Positions 1 to 10,389 of a DNA stretch of 64,000 nucleotides are shown piece after piece. This stretch comes from Tabrizicola piscis. Lineage in GTDB: Bacteria; Pseudomonadota; Alphaproteobacteria; Rhodobacterales; Rhodobacteraceae. The stretch covers positions 75,233 to 139,232 of the forward strand of contig NZ_CP034329.1 in NCBI RefSeq assembly GCF_003940805.1, in the 5' to 3' direction. The translations under genes and the position numbers were made by a program. How positions within the stretch are numbered: position 1 is the first letter of the stretch; each line of letters opens with the position of its first letter. The notes beneath the pieces were generated by a model. It worked only from the letters and a program-made list of their open reading frames with translations. It searched no databases and was not told where the DNA came from.

Positions 1-231
1 CCTCAGGCCAACATGGCGCGGTTCTACTGCATCGATGTCGCGGCGACGCTGTTCGGAGACGTCAGCGTCTTGCGAACCTGGGGCCGGATCGGAACGCACG
101 GGCGGACGAGTTTCGAGACCTGCACCACCGTGGAAGATGCTGAGATATCCGCGACTCTGACGCTCCGTGAGAAGATGCGGCGGGGCTACTTGCCTGCCGG
201 CCAAATGCTGCCGCCAGACCTTGCGGTGTGA
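1..231 (+). CDS. WGR domain protein (5' end outside window)
   Basis: The reading frame is open from base 1, and the residues before the first ATG (position 13) already fit a WGR domain, so the true start probably lies upstream of the window. The signature run W-G-R-I-G is visible, and the protein ends near a K-(M)-R-R-G-Y-L motif, which is usual at the end of these domains. WGR domains are small nucleic-acid-binding modules, best known in PARPs but also common as stand-alone proteins of about 80-100 residues on alphaproteobacterial plasmids. A second stand-alone WGR protein (10739-10999) heads the defence operon to the right. The function of this copy is not known. Confidence 0.8.
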   Translation, partial: PQANMARFYCIDVAATLFGDVSVLRTWGRIGTHGRTSFETCTTVEDAEISATLTLREKMRRGYLPAGQMLPPDLAV

Positions 232-237
232 GATCTG

Positions 238-600
238 TCAGACCTTGCGCTGAAGCCTGCCTTCCAGCTCGGCCCCTGCCTCGATGGCGATCTGCTCATG
301 GGTGACATCTGCCTGCACGACTGCACTCGACGCGAGCTGAACGTTTCGCGCCGAGATCATTCCAGAAACCGCCCCAAGCACGACGAGGTCGTGGGCGACG
401 ACGGAACCTTCAACACGACCTGAACCAGCCACGGTGATCTCCGGCGCCCGCAGTGAGCCAACGACATTGCCTTGGACCTCGATCGGTCCACTGGAGGTGG
501 CATCGCCTTCGACGACAAGGTCCTGCGCGAAGACGCTGCGACGAGCGTTCGAACTTGCCGGGTCCGGCCAACGGTCCAAATCGCCATGTGGAGTCTTCAT
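238..600 (-). CDS. Bactofilin (polymer-forming cytoskeletal protein)
   Basis: This 120-aa protein has a short polar N-terminus (about 25 residues) followed by a regular run of short beta-strand repeats with glycine and valine at fixed spacing (for example VEGDATSSGPIEVQGNVVGS), typical of the DUF583/bactofilin right-handed beta-helix. Bactofilins self-assemble into filaments without nucleotide, often at the inner membrane. The length fits small family members. It is convergent with the partial WGR gene, with only a few bases between the two stops. There is no membrane segment. Its role beside a defence island is unclear; it may be passenger DNA. Confidence 0.8.
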   Translation of the reverse strand: MKTPHGDLDRWPDPASSNARRSVFAQDLVVEGDATSSGPIEVQGNVVGSLRAPEITVAGSGRVEGSVVAHDLVVLGAVSGMISARNVQLASSAVVQADVTHEQIAIEAGAELEGRLQRKV

Positions 601-1161
601 CTTGGTGCTGCCTCAGCTCAACTTCGTACCGCACGACTGGACCAGAAGCGAAACGAAAGGGCAACGCGCGGCGCTGTGATCGGCGAAGAAGTGCAATAGC
701 CGTCGGCGCTGCACAACACGTCCGACCAGGGTTGTTGCCGGTCGTCCCTCGTGAGCTATAGATTTTGTGTCTATCGTTCATCCGAGACCTTCGGACCGTT
801 GGTTGTGTGGTCCACTGTTGGAACGATGACAATGAACGGCTAGGGTTTTCCTGTGAACTTCCGGCCGGGGTCGTGATGATGAAACACGAAGAGCGTGATA
901 GCCCGACCGGTACCGCCTTCAACTTCAGGCATGAGCATGTCGAAGGCGAGATGCAGCGGCGCCTCGCTCTTCCCTTTGATGCCTGGGAACCCATCGGCAG
1001 GGGAGAGTCCCTAACAAGAAGAGCTCGAGCTCATCTTGCCCGCGTTGCCGGATTCGGCAACGGAGACATGGCCTGATACGTTCGAGTCGAACCCACTGGC
1101 CGACCGCGACCTTGTCGTCACAGCTGTCCAGATCCTATGCGTGACCGTTGGTCCGACTGCT
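601..1161. other. Gene-poor stretch between bactofilin and Fic
   Basis: No open frame here resembles a known protein. The longest plus-strand frame (765-1076, 103 codons) has no recognisable motif and no convincing ribosome binding site, so I do not call it. The stretch probably carries the bactofilin promoter at its left end. Confidence 0.4.
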
Positions 1162-1214
1162 AATGGGTGTAATTGGGTTCCGAATTGGGTTGCAGAAAAT
1201 GGGTGTTATTGGGT
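1162..1214 (+). repeat. Short direct repeats upstream of the fic start
   Basis: Two near-identical 17-base units (AATGGGTGTAATTGGGT at 1162 and AATGGGTGTTATTGGGT at 1199) flank a half unit (AATTGGGTT at 1183). They run right up to the likely start codon at 1215, so they could be an operator or a leader element. This is an inference from position only. Confidence 0.55.
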
Positions 1215-2275
1215 ATGAGATTGGATATGATCCAGACCCATACGCTCCGCATCACTCCGACCTTTCTCTCGATCATCGCCGAGATCGACGAGTTCAAAGG
1301 CGCATGGCGCGCACTCGGAAGTCTCGCCCCCGAGCGTCTGTCCGCCTTACGCCGTGTCGCCACCATCGAGAGCATCGGCTCTTCGACACGCATCGAGGGA
1401 AGCCGGCTCTCCGATCAGGAGGTTCAGCGTCTGCTCTCCAATCTCGACATCCAGACCTTCTCGACCCGGGACGAAGAGGAGGTCGCTGGCTACGCTCAGG
1501 TCATGGACACAGTCTTCGCTTCGTGGCGCGACATCGATGTGACCGAGAACCATATCCGCCAGTTGCACCGGGACCTCCTGCGGTACAGCAGCAAAGACCA
1601 GCGACACAGGGGGCCTGGAAGACCGCGCCAAACTCGATCGCAGCTTTCGACGAGGCAGGGCAGCAGCTTGGCGTGGTGTTTGAGACCGCCAGCCCCTTTG
1701 ACACGCCGGGCCGCATTGCTGAACTGATCGACTGGTACAACGCCGCCACCCAGGACCATGATCTGCATCCGCTGCTACTGATCGGAATCTTCGTCGTGGT
1801 CTTTCTCGAAATCCATCCGTTCCAGGACGGCAACGGGCGTCTCAGCCGGATCCTGACCACCTTGCTGCTTTTGCGCTCAGGCTATGCCTATGTCCCATAC
1901 TCATCCCTCGAAAGCGTGATCGAGCAAAGCAAAGAGGCCTATTACCTGGCACTGCGGCAGACCCAGGGGACGATCAGGTCCGACACTCCGGACTGGGGAC
2001 CCTGGCTCGGCTTCTTCTTGTCCGCACTGCAGCGCCAAATGCTTCGATTGCGCTCGAAAGTTGAGCGTGAGCGGCTGCTGATGGGCAGCCTTCCGGAAGT
2101 TTCTGCGAAACTTCTCGACCTCGTGCGCGATCATGGTCGCCTAACAATCGGCGACGCCGAGCGCCTGACCGGCCAGAATCGCAACACGCTGAAGCAGCAC
2201 TTCCGCACACTTGTCGCGGATGGCCACCTCAGCCTGAACGGTGCCGGGAGGGGGGCCTGGTACTCACTCCGATAA
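1215..2275 (+). pseudogene. Fic family protein, frameshifted
   Basis: The Fic (AMP-transferase fold) protein is split over two frames. The first part (from ATG 1215 or 1227) carries the Fic N-terminal region (ITPTFLSIIAEIDEFKGAWR, then an ESIGSSTRIEGS motif, the usual inhibitory helix of the S/T-x-x-x-E-G/N type). The second part carries the catalytic motif HPFQDGNGR and a C-terminal winged-helix domain. The frames join at a run of five G (1609-1613) where six would restore RHRG-AWK. With one base added, the protein would be about 353 residues, normal for the family. It is either a true inactivating slip or a sequencing error. Fic proteins modify target proteins with AMP or related groups; the target here is unknown. 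Confidence 0.85.
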
Positions 2276-2357
2276 TTTTGATTATGTAATTTGTATGCGC
2301 TGCATGCTGTCAATTGGCCAATCGCACCCGCACTACGCAAGACTTGGGGTCAGTCTT

Positions 2358-4109
2358 CTAGCGGTTACTCTGACGTCGCCAAGACAAAACAGCCTTCTCA
2401 ATCTCTGCCTTCGGGACATCCCCAGCCCATCGATCCCAGAATTCAACTGTCGCGCTGTTTGGCTTGAACCTTGGCTCGCCGACCCGAACCCGCGTAGGCA
2501 GAAGGCTTGCGTCGCCGACAACAAGAGCTTCGCCTACGTCTAGAACAGGAAGCAGGTCCCCGAACCCTCCAAGGCTGTCAGGGAGGAGCCGCCGAATAAC
2601 CGCTTGATCGTCTCCGTTCGTCAGGCGCATGGCAATTACGTTGTTGCACTGGCTCAGGACTGTGCGATTGACCTCGGAAGGCCGCTGGCTGATGACTACC
2701 AAGCCCATGCCGTACTTCCGTCCTTCCTTTGCGATCCGTTCGAAGATGCCGACCGAGATGTCGTCAACCCCGTCACGTCCCGCGCGCTCGGGGATGTAGA
2801 GATGAGCTTCATCACAGAATAGCGCAACAGGATGACGCGCATCGGCAGGCGTCCATTGCGTGATATTGAAAATAAGCCGTGCGATCAGGCTGACCATCAA
2901 AGGTAAAATGTCCGATGGCACCTCTGAAAAGTCGATGATCTTGATTCCACCATTCTTGTCGGCCTGAATACCTCTACTACCTGTCAGCAAGTGCGCCAGT
3001 TTAGGCAACCATTCCATGGTCATGCATTCTGCATGAGGTTGGAAAAGGAACCCTAGCCGTCGATCAAGTTGTTTCGCCTCAAATCGCGCGATCAAGCGAC
3101 TGAGCTTGCCGTTAAAGTCTCCAGCCTTGTCTGTGCCAGGCTTGGCACCCTCAACTCTCTCCCTGTCCAAAAATGAGAGGCGCTCGAGTATAGCCTTCAG
3201 CGGAAACGGAACCGGACTATCCACCGTGAAGTTCGCTAAAACTTCTGAATGGCCGCCATCCTGCAGGAATTTTCGCTTGGCGTCAGTAATACTGTTCGCC
3301 ATTACCATCGCCTGATTTGGTGCGTTCTGGTCAGAACGGTCAACAAAAAGCGACACCATGGCTTCGTAGCCAAGAAGCCAGTAGGGAAGATAGAGCACGC
3401 CCTGATCTAGAGCTACACTAGTCCCTAAATCACCAGGTCCAGCGACCCGCAGGTGTCGGAATTCAGGTCCACTGAGCGTTTTGTATTCCCCATGAATGTC
3501 GAAGAGAATAGCGTTGGCTTGATCCAGAGCGGCTACTTGATCCAGCATCCGAGCCGTTGTGTAGGACTTTCCTGAGCCGGTACTTCCGACCACAATCGCA
3601 TGCCTTTGAAAGAGCTTGTTGCCATTCAGAAACGCTGTGGCGTTCTCATCGAGCGTGTATTTTCCCAGCTCAAGCTGCGGTCCGTCGCCCGTAACGTTTG
3701 ATATGACCTGCATGAAGTCCGTAAGGCGCTTTCCCTCGAGGGCAAAGCAGTTCGCGTCAATTTCTGGCACGGTTTCCAGAGTGCGCCTGAAGACGTTTTC
3801 GGCCAGTCCAAGTTTAGCAATCAACGTGCCTATCAACGAAATACGAACAAGGTTGTTCTCAGGAAGCTCAATAATACCATCTGCTTCCACCGCTTCAGCG
3901 TCTGGTGTCGCGTCCGAGGCCTTCCGGGTTATCCTAGAGACAACGCCAACGAGATGTTGCCCGGCCTTGCTACTTTGGATCGCCACGAGCCTGTTGACCT
4001 GAACGCGCTTCAGTCGCTCAAGCTCATCGACGCGCACAACGACGATCGCGGTGTCTACGGCGATAATCTTGCCAAGCGCTTCGGCATCCTCGTAATCAAA
4101 AATCGGCAT
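2358..4109 (-). CDS. herA: HerA-type ATPase (DUF87), partner of SIR2
   Basis: This 583-aa protein has an N-terminal HAS-barrel-like beta-rich region (about 1-150), then an FtsK/HerA-type RecA core with a Walker A motif GSTGSGKS at 175-182, a Walker B ending in DEAH at 433-436, and a SQRPSE sensor motif at 474-479. HerA ATPases form hexameric DNA-translocating rings. The gene begins 7 bases after the SIR2 gene, so the two are surely co-transcribed. SIR2-HerA pairs are a known anti-phage system in which HerA assembles with SIR2 and NAD+ is depleted. It is the last gene of the operon and converges on the fic pseudogene. Confidence 0.93.
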   Translation of the reverse strand: MPIFDYEDAEALGKIIAVDTAIVVVRVDELERLKRVQVNRLVAIQSSKAGQHLVGVVSRITRKASDATPDAEAVEADGIIELPENNLVRISLIGTLIAKLGLAENVFRRTLETVPEIDANCFALEGKRLTDFMQVISNVTGDGPQLELGKYTLDENATAFLNGNKLFQRHAIVVGSTGSGKSYTTARMLDQVAALDQANAILFDIHGEYKTLSGPEFRHLRVAGPGDLGTSVALDQGVLYLPYWLLGYEAMVSLFVDRSDQNAPNQAMVMANSITDAKRKFLQDGGHSEVLANFTVDSPVPFPLKAILERLSFLDRERVEGAKPGTDKAGDFNGKLSRLIARFEAKQLDRRLGFLFQPHAECMTMEWLPKLAHLLTGSRGIQADKNGGIKIIDFSEVPSDILPLMVSLIARLIFNITQWTPADARHPVALFCDEAHLYIPERAGRDGVDDISVGIFERIAKEGRKYGMGLVVISQRPSEVNRTVLSQCNNVIAMRLTNGDDQAVIRRLLPDSLGGFGDLLPVLDVGEALVVGDASLLPTRVRVGEPRFKPNSATVEFWDRWAGDVPKAEIEKAVLSWRRQSNR

Positions 4110-4116
4110 TTCAACC

Positions 4117-5154
4117 TCACAGAACTAGATTATTAAAGTTTTCCAGTGACCAGACATCGGAGCGCGCAACCGTAATTCCAGCTGGGTGGTCCGGAGAGTA
4201 GATGCGCGTGCCTTCGCCGTCCCGTTCAAGAGCCAAATAAGCTTGCCCTGCGCTCCCAGCGAGGAAGTTCTTCGCTTCGTCTGTCAGCGTCCGGGCCAAA
4301 ATCACGATGGGTACATTCCTTTGTAGGCACCTTTCAACGATCTTCGGTTGGATATGACGATCTCGGAACCCATATCCGACGCAAAGAAAAGACGACGCTG
4401 CTTCTAGAGCAGCGTCTGCACCTTGGATTGCTGAGCGGAAAGGCTCATCATGGGTTCGCTCGAATTTGCTTACTCCTGGTGTCACGATTAGCGGATCGAA
4501 TTTATCGGGCAACTCAGCCGATATAGGCAAGGAAACAACTTGACCTTTCGGGCCTGCAAACCAATCAAGCGAGCCATGCACTTTCCAAATTCTGACTGTC
4601 CTTGCTGGATGTGCACCCCGCCGGATCGTAACCGCGTCGGTTCCCTCTCTCGTGCGAATAAAGCCAGGAACGAAGCCGGTCGCGTGAATGTAGCCCACCA
4701 TATCAGTCGCATACTCGGCGACCCGATCATAGTTAGGCGTGACGATGTTCATAACCGTATGGGTCGTGCGGAGCATCCCTTGGATTAGCCGAGACAGGTG
4801 AAAAGTCTCCTCGCCCTGAATGGCCCTCGACATGACGCCCAGGTCGTCTACCGCAATCGCCTTCCATGTCAGCGCTACGATCTTTTGCACTAGCGAGGGC
4901 GGCGCCGCTGTTTTCAAGAGTGCTTCCTCAAGCCCATCACCGTTAGCCAACGCAGTGCGGATCAACAGCCAAGCGTCCGCCTCTTGACCTTCGGAGGCGG
5001 TGACATTTTCCAAGAGAAAAGTTGCGAGCTCGCCCATTCCTCTTATTTTGTGTGGAACAGAAGCCCCGCTGCCCAAGATCACGACCGGGTGTTGCTGGAA
5101 GCAGGCTTGCGCTGCGCGGGCGACCGCCTCAAGTACCGTGCGGTCATCACTCAT
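4117..5154 (-). CDS. SIR2-family NADase, defence effector
   Basis: This 345-aa protein shows SIR2 motifs in order: GSGAS at 28-32 (nucleotide-binding loop), TPNYD at 139-143, and KVHGSLDW at 191-198 with the catalytic histidine at 193, followed by a GYGFRD motif. In phage defence, proteins of this type hydrolyse NAD+ rather than deacetylate proteins. The ATG overlaps the stop of the upstream Type IIG gene (ATGA), which indicates translational coupling, and HerA follows directly. All visible active-site residues are kept, so this effector may still work even though the gene upstream is broken by an IS. Confidence 0.93.
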   Translation of the reverse strand: MSDDRTVLEAVARAAQACFQQHPVVILGSGASVPHKIRGMGELATFLLENVTASEGQEADAWLLIRTALANGDGLEEALLKTAAPPSLVQKIVALTWKAIAVDDLGVMSRAIQGEETFHLSRLIQGMLRTTHTVMNIVTPNYDRVAEYATDMVGYIHATGFVPGFIRTREGTDAVTIRRGAHPARTVRIWKVHGSLDWFAGPKGQVVSLPISAELPDKFDPLIVTPGVSKFERTHDEPFRSAIQGADAALEAASSFLCVGYGFRDRHIQPKIVERCLQRNVPIVILARTLTDEAKNFLAGSAGQAYLALERDGEGTRIYSPDHPAGITVARSDVWSLENFNNLVL

Positions 5155-8100
5155 AGGCCGATCTCTGCGTCAGGTGCGCCGGCCTTGAGCGCATTCATGT
5201 AAGCCAGGCAAAGTTCGCGAGAGCGATACTGTCCGTTGAACGCTTCGCCCTCCTCTCGCTCGACGATCGGGAAGGTCGAGTAGATATAGCGGATCTCGTC
5301 ACGGTCGGTGATCCCGTACAGATGGAAGAACACGGCATCCAGTTTTGCCCTCAACATCAGGCGGCGCGCGTCGTCCCAGGCGAACGGCTGAAGTACATTT
5401 CCGGCTTCATCGACGTAGCCCAAGTCTCTTGCGAAGGGCGCCAGATCATGTGCCGTGTAAGTCAATTCTAGCACTGCGTTGCGAATAACCTCGGCCGCCG
5501 TTTGGCTTCCAAACATCGTCTTCTGAAAAACCTCTGGCGGCGCAACAGGCAACTGTTCAAGCACATACCAACTTGCATGGTTGCTCAGGATTTTCGTGCG
5601 CGCGACGAAGTCGACCACCGTGCTGTTAAGAGTCGCAGCTAGAATGGCCTGCGCCGTTGCGCGTTCCAAAGCGTCGGCAATCTCAAACCGCAGCACAGGC
5701 AAGGTATGCCCCGCGCCGACCGGAGGAATGATACAAGCGATCAGCGACCGGCTGTTTGTCGTGGACGTGACGTCCTTGATCGCCAGTTCGATGTTCAGAT
5801 CGCCCTTATCCAAGACATAGTACCGTGAAGCCGCGACATGGTCGAGATCGTGGCGTTGCTCGCCCGAAGTGACAGCGGCCTGTCCGCTGCGATAGAGGTT
5901 CTCGGCCACCGTGGTGATGCCCGACGCACGATGATCGAACGCCTGGACCATCTTGCCCTCGAACAGCGGCACCCAAATACCAGCGGCGCTGCGCCACCTT
6001 CCCCCGCCTTCGGGCCAAGCACCTTCCTTTTCCTGCAGCTCCTCGACGGTTCGGAACTGATCGGAGTCGTTGGCCATGTGGAATAGGGTCGTGTACTTTA
6101 CCGGCCAGGCCTTCACCTCACTGCCGCCCGACCGGTTCACCAGGACGGGCAAGCGCTCGTAGAGCGCAGTAGCGATCTGGCGGTCACGGCTCGCCTTGTA
6201 GACTGGTGCGGTCATGCTGTTCGGGTTGACGAGCCGGAAGTGATCCAGACCCATCGTGAAGACCTTGGCCGGATCGTTCAGTTCGTCCAAGTCCCTCACG
6301 AAGGTCGCGAAACGGCATTCTGCAAACCGCCGCTCGCCGCCCGAAAACACCAGAACGCTGAACTTGAAGCGGTAGTAGACATCCGGGAAGAACAGTGGCC
6401 CGCTCGCGCGCTTGTTGAAAAAGTCGAAGTAGCAAGACGCTGCCTGCCCCTCTATCAAGCGCGAGAAGAAGACTTGAGAGGTCTGCTCGGTCGCGATGCC
6501 GGACGGAATCAAGAGGCCCACAACACCACCTGGTGAGACAATCCGGGCAGCGCGCTCGACAAAAAGCGAGTTCAGGTTGGTGTCACCGCCCGACAGCAAG
6601 GGATAGTCGCCACCTTTGCGAGCCATCTGACTGGCGGCCTCTGCCCTCGCGTTGGCCTTGGCGAAATCTGCAGCCAGTGGATCGCCCGCCGCCTCCAGCG
6701 CCTTGATCATCCGAGCCCGGTCTGCGGCGCGTTGCACCATCGCGATCTCGGGCCGCCGTGCAGCAAACCACTCCACCTGTTGAAGTTTCATACGGTCCCA
6801 AGGCGGGTTGCCTATGACCGCATCGAAGCCACCGGTCAAACCTTCGGCGTCCCAGTTCGACCAGATGCCAGGGAACGCAACCTGCCAATTCAGGAAGTTC
6901 TCTTCAGCTATAAGCTCCTGTGCTTGCGAAAAGATGCCAGCAAACAGATCGAACTTCTCGGCAGCGCTCATCTGCTTTTTCGTGCCGGCTCCAAGTTCCT
7001 TGGGCCGCTTCAGGCTTCGCTTGCCCATAACAATTTCAATCGGGTCCCCGAACTCGCCGTCGAAGAAGGCCGACAACGCCATACTCACGGGTTTGCCTTT
7101 GAGGTTCAGCCAGTCGAGCGCGTGGATGAAGGACAACAACGCGTCCAGCGGCGCTGTCATGTCTTTCACCTCGGCGAAGACGTCTGCAGAGCGATGCGCC
7201 TCCGCGATCTCGGCATCAGTCAGTCCTTCGACGATCTGCATCTTGGATGCAGCACGCAATGCACGCTGAATTGGATCATGCAGCAAGAGCGGGCTACCCC
7301 ATTTTCCTGCCTTGTCGATCCCTGCCCGAACCCACGAACCGAAGAGACTGTCTCCGCAGCGCAAATGGTGATCGAGGAACGACAATGGGGCGCCGACAGT
7401 AAATGTGTGCAACCACAACGCCACCTTGGCGAGTTCGACTGCCATGAAGTTCTTATCGACGCCGTAGATGCAGCGTTTGAGAACCATGCGGCGAATAACG
7501 TGTCGATCATCGAGCTGCTGCTCGTCGATCGTCCACTTACGCGCCTCGGCGTTGGCCAAGATCGTGTTGCGGATCGTGTCGATCCGCTCGCCCAAAGGCG
7601 AGGCGTAGTCGCCCCAGTCCTCGGGCACCTCTGCCTCAGCTTCGGCCATCGCGGCAATGACCTGGTCCGCCATGAAGTCAACGAGGCTTACGAGAAAATG
7701 CCCGGATCCCATCGCCGGATCGACCACCTTCAGGTCTAGAAGCGAAGTCGCCGGATCAATAACCTTGAGAGAGCCGATCTTTCGATGTGGCGGCAAGTCA
7801 GAAGTCGCAAGCTCTGCTATGCGGGCACGAAAGGCCTCTTTGCGGGATGAAATTAGAGGCTCAAGTGTTTCAGTGAGAATAAGCTGCACGAGGTCATCAG
7901 GCGTGTAATAGCTGCCGGATCCTTTTCGCGCAAAGATGTTTGGACGGACAATCAGCTTGCCTCCATCCCGCGCAATATCGAATTCCAGAAGGCGTTCGTA
8001 GATGGAACCAAGCTGCTGAACAGAGAGGTTACGATAATTGATGTACTTTCGGCCGTCTTCGGTCCGCTCGAAGGAGAGCGCATCAATCACACGGGCCATC

Positions 8101-9025
8101 ACATCATCCGGAAGCCGCACCCGCGTCAGTATTGGCGTCCGATCTTGATCGAAAAGACCACCATTATATGGTGGTAACCCAATTGAAGCGTCACCCTTGT
8201 CGATAGCCAGAAACAGGTCCGACATAGCCGACCAGTAGCGTGCGGCTGTGTCCGAAAAGACATCCCCACGATCCTTCCTATCACGGACATCGAGCCGCAC
8301 TCGATTTCTGAGACCATAATCGTCGTATCTATGGTCCTTCACAGGCAGAAGGTCGCGATCCTCCGCATAGAGAATGAATAGAAGCCGGTAGAGAAGGATT
8401 AAAGCTCCTTGCCTGACATCTTGTAGAGCGGCATCGGGAGCTGCTTTCGCAATCGCTTGCGCAAGATCGGGAAACACTTCCTCAAAGACCTTTTTCGAAA
8501 GGTCTTCAGACACTCGCTTTTCGTAAAATTTACCCTCTGCGATGGCCCGCTCGTGGAAGGTTTTCGACTCGGCGCCAACTGCGGCAAAAGCCTCTCTACC
8601 AAACATAAGAATGAAGACACGCAACCAGTGCACGCGGTCATCGTCTGATAGCCTGAATAATCCGTCGTTATGGCCTGGAAGATTCAGAATTTGTGCGAGG
8701 TCCAGCTCAAGAAACTGCTCCGACACTGAGCGAGCGCCGGAAAAGTAGAGACGCCACTTTGCGCCGTTTGTAAGGATTCCCCAACGAAGAGACCCGGAGG
8801 TGACGTCGTCGATGCGGCGCAGATAACGAAGCATTTGCGTTGAAGGAGCAGTTTCCTCGCCGCGCTTACCTGATCGCCGATCAAGCGGACGCAACCACCT
8901 CTTGGATTCTACGATGGCCGAGCCAAATGAATAGCGCTTCCACTCCTGTCCGTGATTATTGGCTTTCTCTTTGGCCGAACCGTCTTGAAACAAGAGTCCA
9001 TCAGGAACGTCATCACGACCCTTAG
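5151..9025 (-). pseudogene. Type IIG-like restriction/methyltransferase, C-terminal part cut off by IS5
   Basis: This is the large remainder of a fused restriction-modification enzyme of the Eco57I/Type IIG kind. The frame is open up to the IS boundary at 9025. It holds the nuclease motif (PD near position 8998-9003, then ESK in the run VESKRW), an N6-adenine methyltransferase core with DPAMGSGHF and NPPW, and a long C-terminal target-recognition region. Joined to 10394-10733 through one copy of the TTAG duplication, it restores a single in-frame gene of about 1404 codons, with the nuclease D at about residue 122 and ExK at 153-155. It overlaps the SIR2 start by four bases. A shortened product could start from an internal codon, but it would lack the N-terminal domain. 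Confidence 0.9.
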
Positions 9026-10389
9026 CAGGTCGCTGAAGAAGTCGCCGCCGCGGAACGGTTTCCTTTTGGCGGAGCTCTCCGGGTTTGGCTTCGTTCGTCT
9101 CTGCACGGAAAGCATGCCTGTTCGACGCGGTTTTCCATCGTCACGCAGCCAGCAAGCGAGGCAGTCGGGCGAGGTTGTTCGCGGCCATCGTGAGGATGAA
9201 GCGGGCGCGCACAAGTTCGAGGCCGCGATAGACGGTCTGAGCCATGCCGCCGACAGTCTTGGCCCAGCCGAAGGCCTCTTCGATCCGTTTGCGGTGTTTG
9301 ATCGACAGGGCGTAACCCTTGTGCCGGGTCGTGCGACCGTCGATCGCTGAATATCTCGATTTCTGAGCGACATGCGGGGTTACGCAGGCTTTTCGTAGGT
9401 CGGCGACAAACTCGGCCGCGTCGAACCCTTTGTCTGCACCCAGCGTCAACTGTCGGGTTGACCCAGGAGAATGGCGATGGATCATGTCGAGGGCGGCGCG
9501 CCGTTCCGCATGACCCTCGGCCTGCGTCAGGTCGCCCTGCACAATCAGACCGGAGCGGTTTTCCATCAGGGCATGACCCATGAAGCACAGCATGGCGCCG
9601 GTGCCGGGGGACTTCTTGTAGAGCCGGGCATCGGGGTCGGTGGTCGAGGCATGGGTGGCATTGGACCGCTTCTCGCCCCGGAAGTCGACTTCTGCATTGC
9701 GGCTCTGGCGTGTTGGGCGGGGCATCGGGGTGGTTTCGACTTCGGTTGGTTCGGTCTGAGCTTCATCGGTTGCGTCGCGTCCGGGCGGGCGGCCCGGGTC
9801 GTCATCCGGCGGCGTGTCTCCCGCCTTCGGCTGGAAGCTTTTCATCGAGGCCCAGGCCTTGACCATCGTGCCGTCGACCGAGAAGTGCTCGTCCGACAGG
9901 AGCGGCGCGACTTCGCGGTGGGCGAGGATCGCAGCCATCACCTTGCGCGACATGTCGGTCGTGAGCAGCCGGTCGCGGTTCTTGGTGAACACGGTCGGCA
10001 CCCAGACGGCGTCGTCGATGCCGAGCCCTACGAACCAGCGGAACAGCAGGTTGTATTGCATCTGTTCCATCAACTGCCGCTCGGAGCGGACCGAGAACAG
10101 GATCTGGATCAGGCTCGCCCGGATCAGCCGTTCCGGTGGGATCGAGGGGCGACCGAAATCGGTGTAAAGCGCCTCGAACTCGCTATCCAGGCTGGCCAGC
10201 GCCTCGTTCACCACCTGACGGATCTTGCGCAGCGGATGCCGTGCCGGAATGCGCGCCTTCAGATCGACATAGCTGAACAGCGACCCGCTCATCTCGTCCG
10301 TCCCGCGCATCATAACCCCCGCCCTTATCGTCCCGAGGGTGAATCATGTTCTCAAACCACTGTCGAGGCAGGACTATTTCAGCGGCCTG
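9026..10389 (-). mobile_element. IS5-family insertion sequence inside the Type IIG gene
   Basis: The element is about 1364 bp with imperfect terminal inverted repeats: the left end reads CAGGTCGCTGAAGAAGTC inward and the right end CAGGCCGCTGAAATAGTC (three mismatches). It is flanked by a 4-bp direct repeat TTAG (9022-9025 and 10390-10393), which fits the YTAR target of IS5-type elements. Removing the element plus one TTAG exactly restores the host reading frame. It carries one intact transposase gene, so it may still be mobile. Confidence 0.93.
9141..10313 (-). CDS. IS5-family DDE transposase
   Basis: This 390-aa transposase begins with a typical IS5-type N-terminus (LFSYVDLKARIPARHPLR) and a GRPSIPPERLIRA segment. 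The DDE catalytic residues are visible: the first D in HFSVDGT, the second D in GADKGFD, and the E in the helix RIEEAFGW. The middle carries a charged, proline-rich linker. The upstream ATG (10313) is preceded by a G-rich run, but the ATG at 10292 (MSGSLF) is also plausible. The gene looks complete and is the only gene in its element. Confidence 0.92.
   Translation of the reverse strand: MMRGTDEMSGSLFSYVDLKARIPARHPLRKIRQVVNEALASLDSEFEALYTDFGRPSIPPERLIRASLIQILFSVRSERQLMEQMQYNLLFRWFVGLGIDDAVWVPTVFTKNRDRLLTTDMSRKVMAAILAHREVAPLLSDEHFSVDGTMVKAWASMKSFQPKAGDTPPDDDPGRPPGRDATDEAQTEPTEVETTPMPRPTRQSRNAEVDFRGEKRSNATHASTTDPDARLYKKSPGTGAMLCFMGHALMENRSGLIVQGDLTQAEGHAERRAALDMIHRHSPGSTRQLTLGADKGFDAAEFVADLRKACVTPHVAQKSRYSAIDGRTTRHKGYALSIKHRKRIEEAFGWAKTVGGMAQTVYRGLELVRARFILTMAANNLARLPRLLAA

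Noticed and set aside
765..1076. 103-codon plus-strand frame in the left gap
   Set aside because: No motif, no ribosome site and no partner; base use is not convincing.
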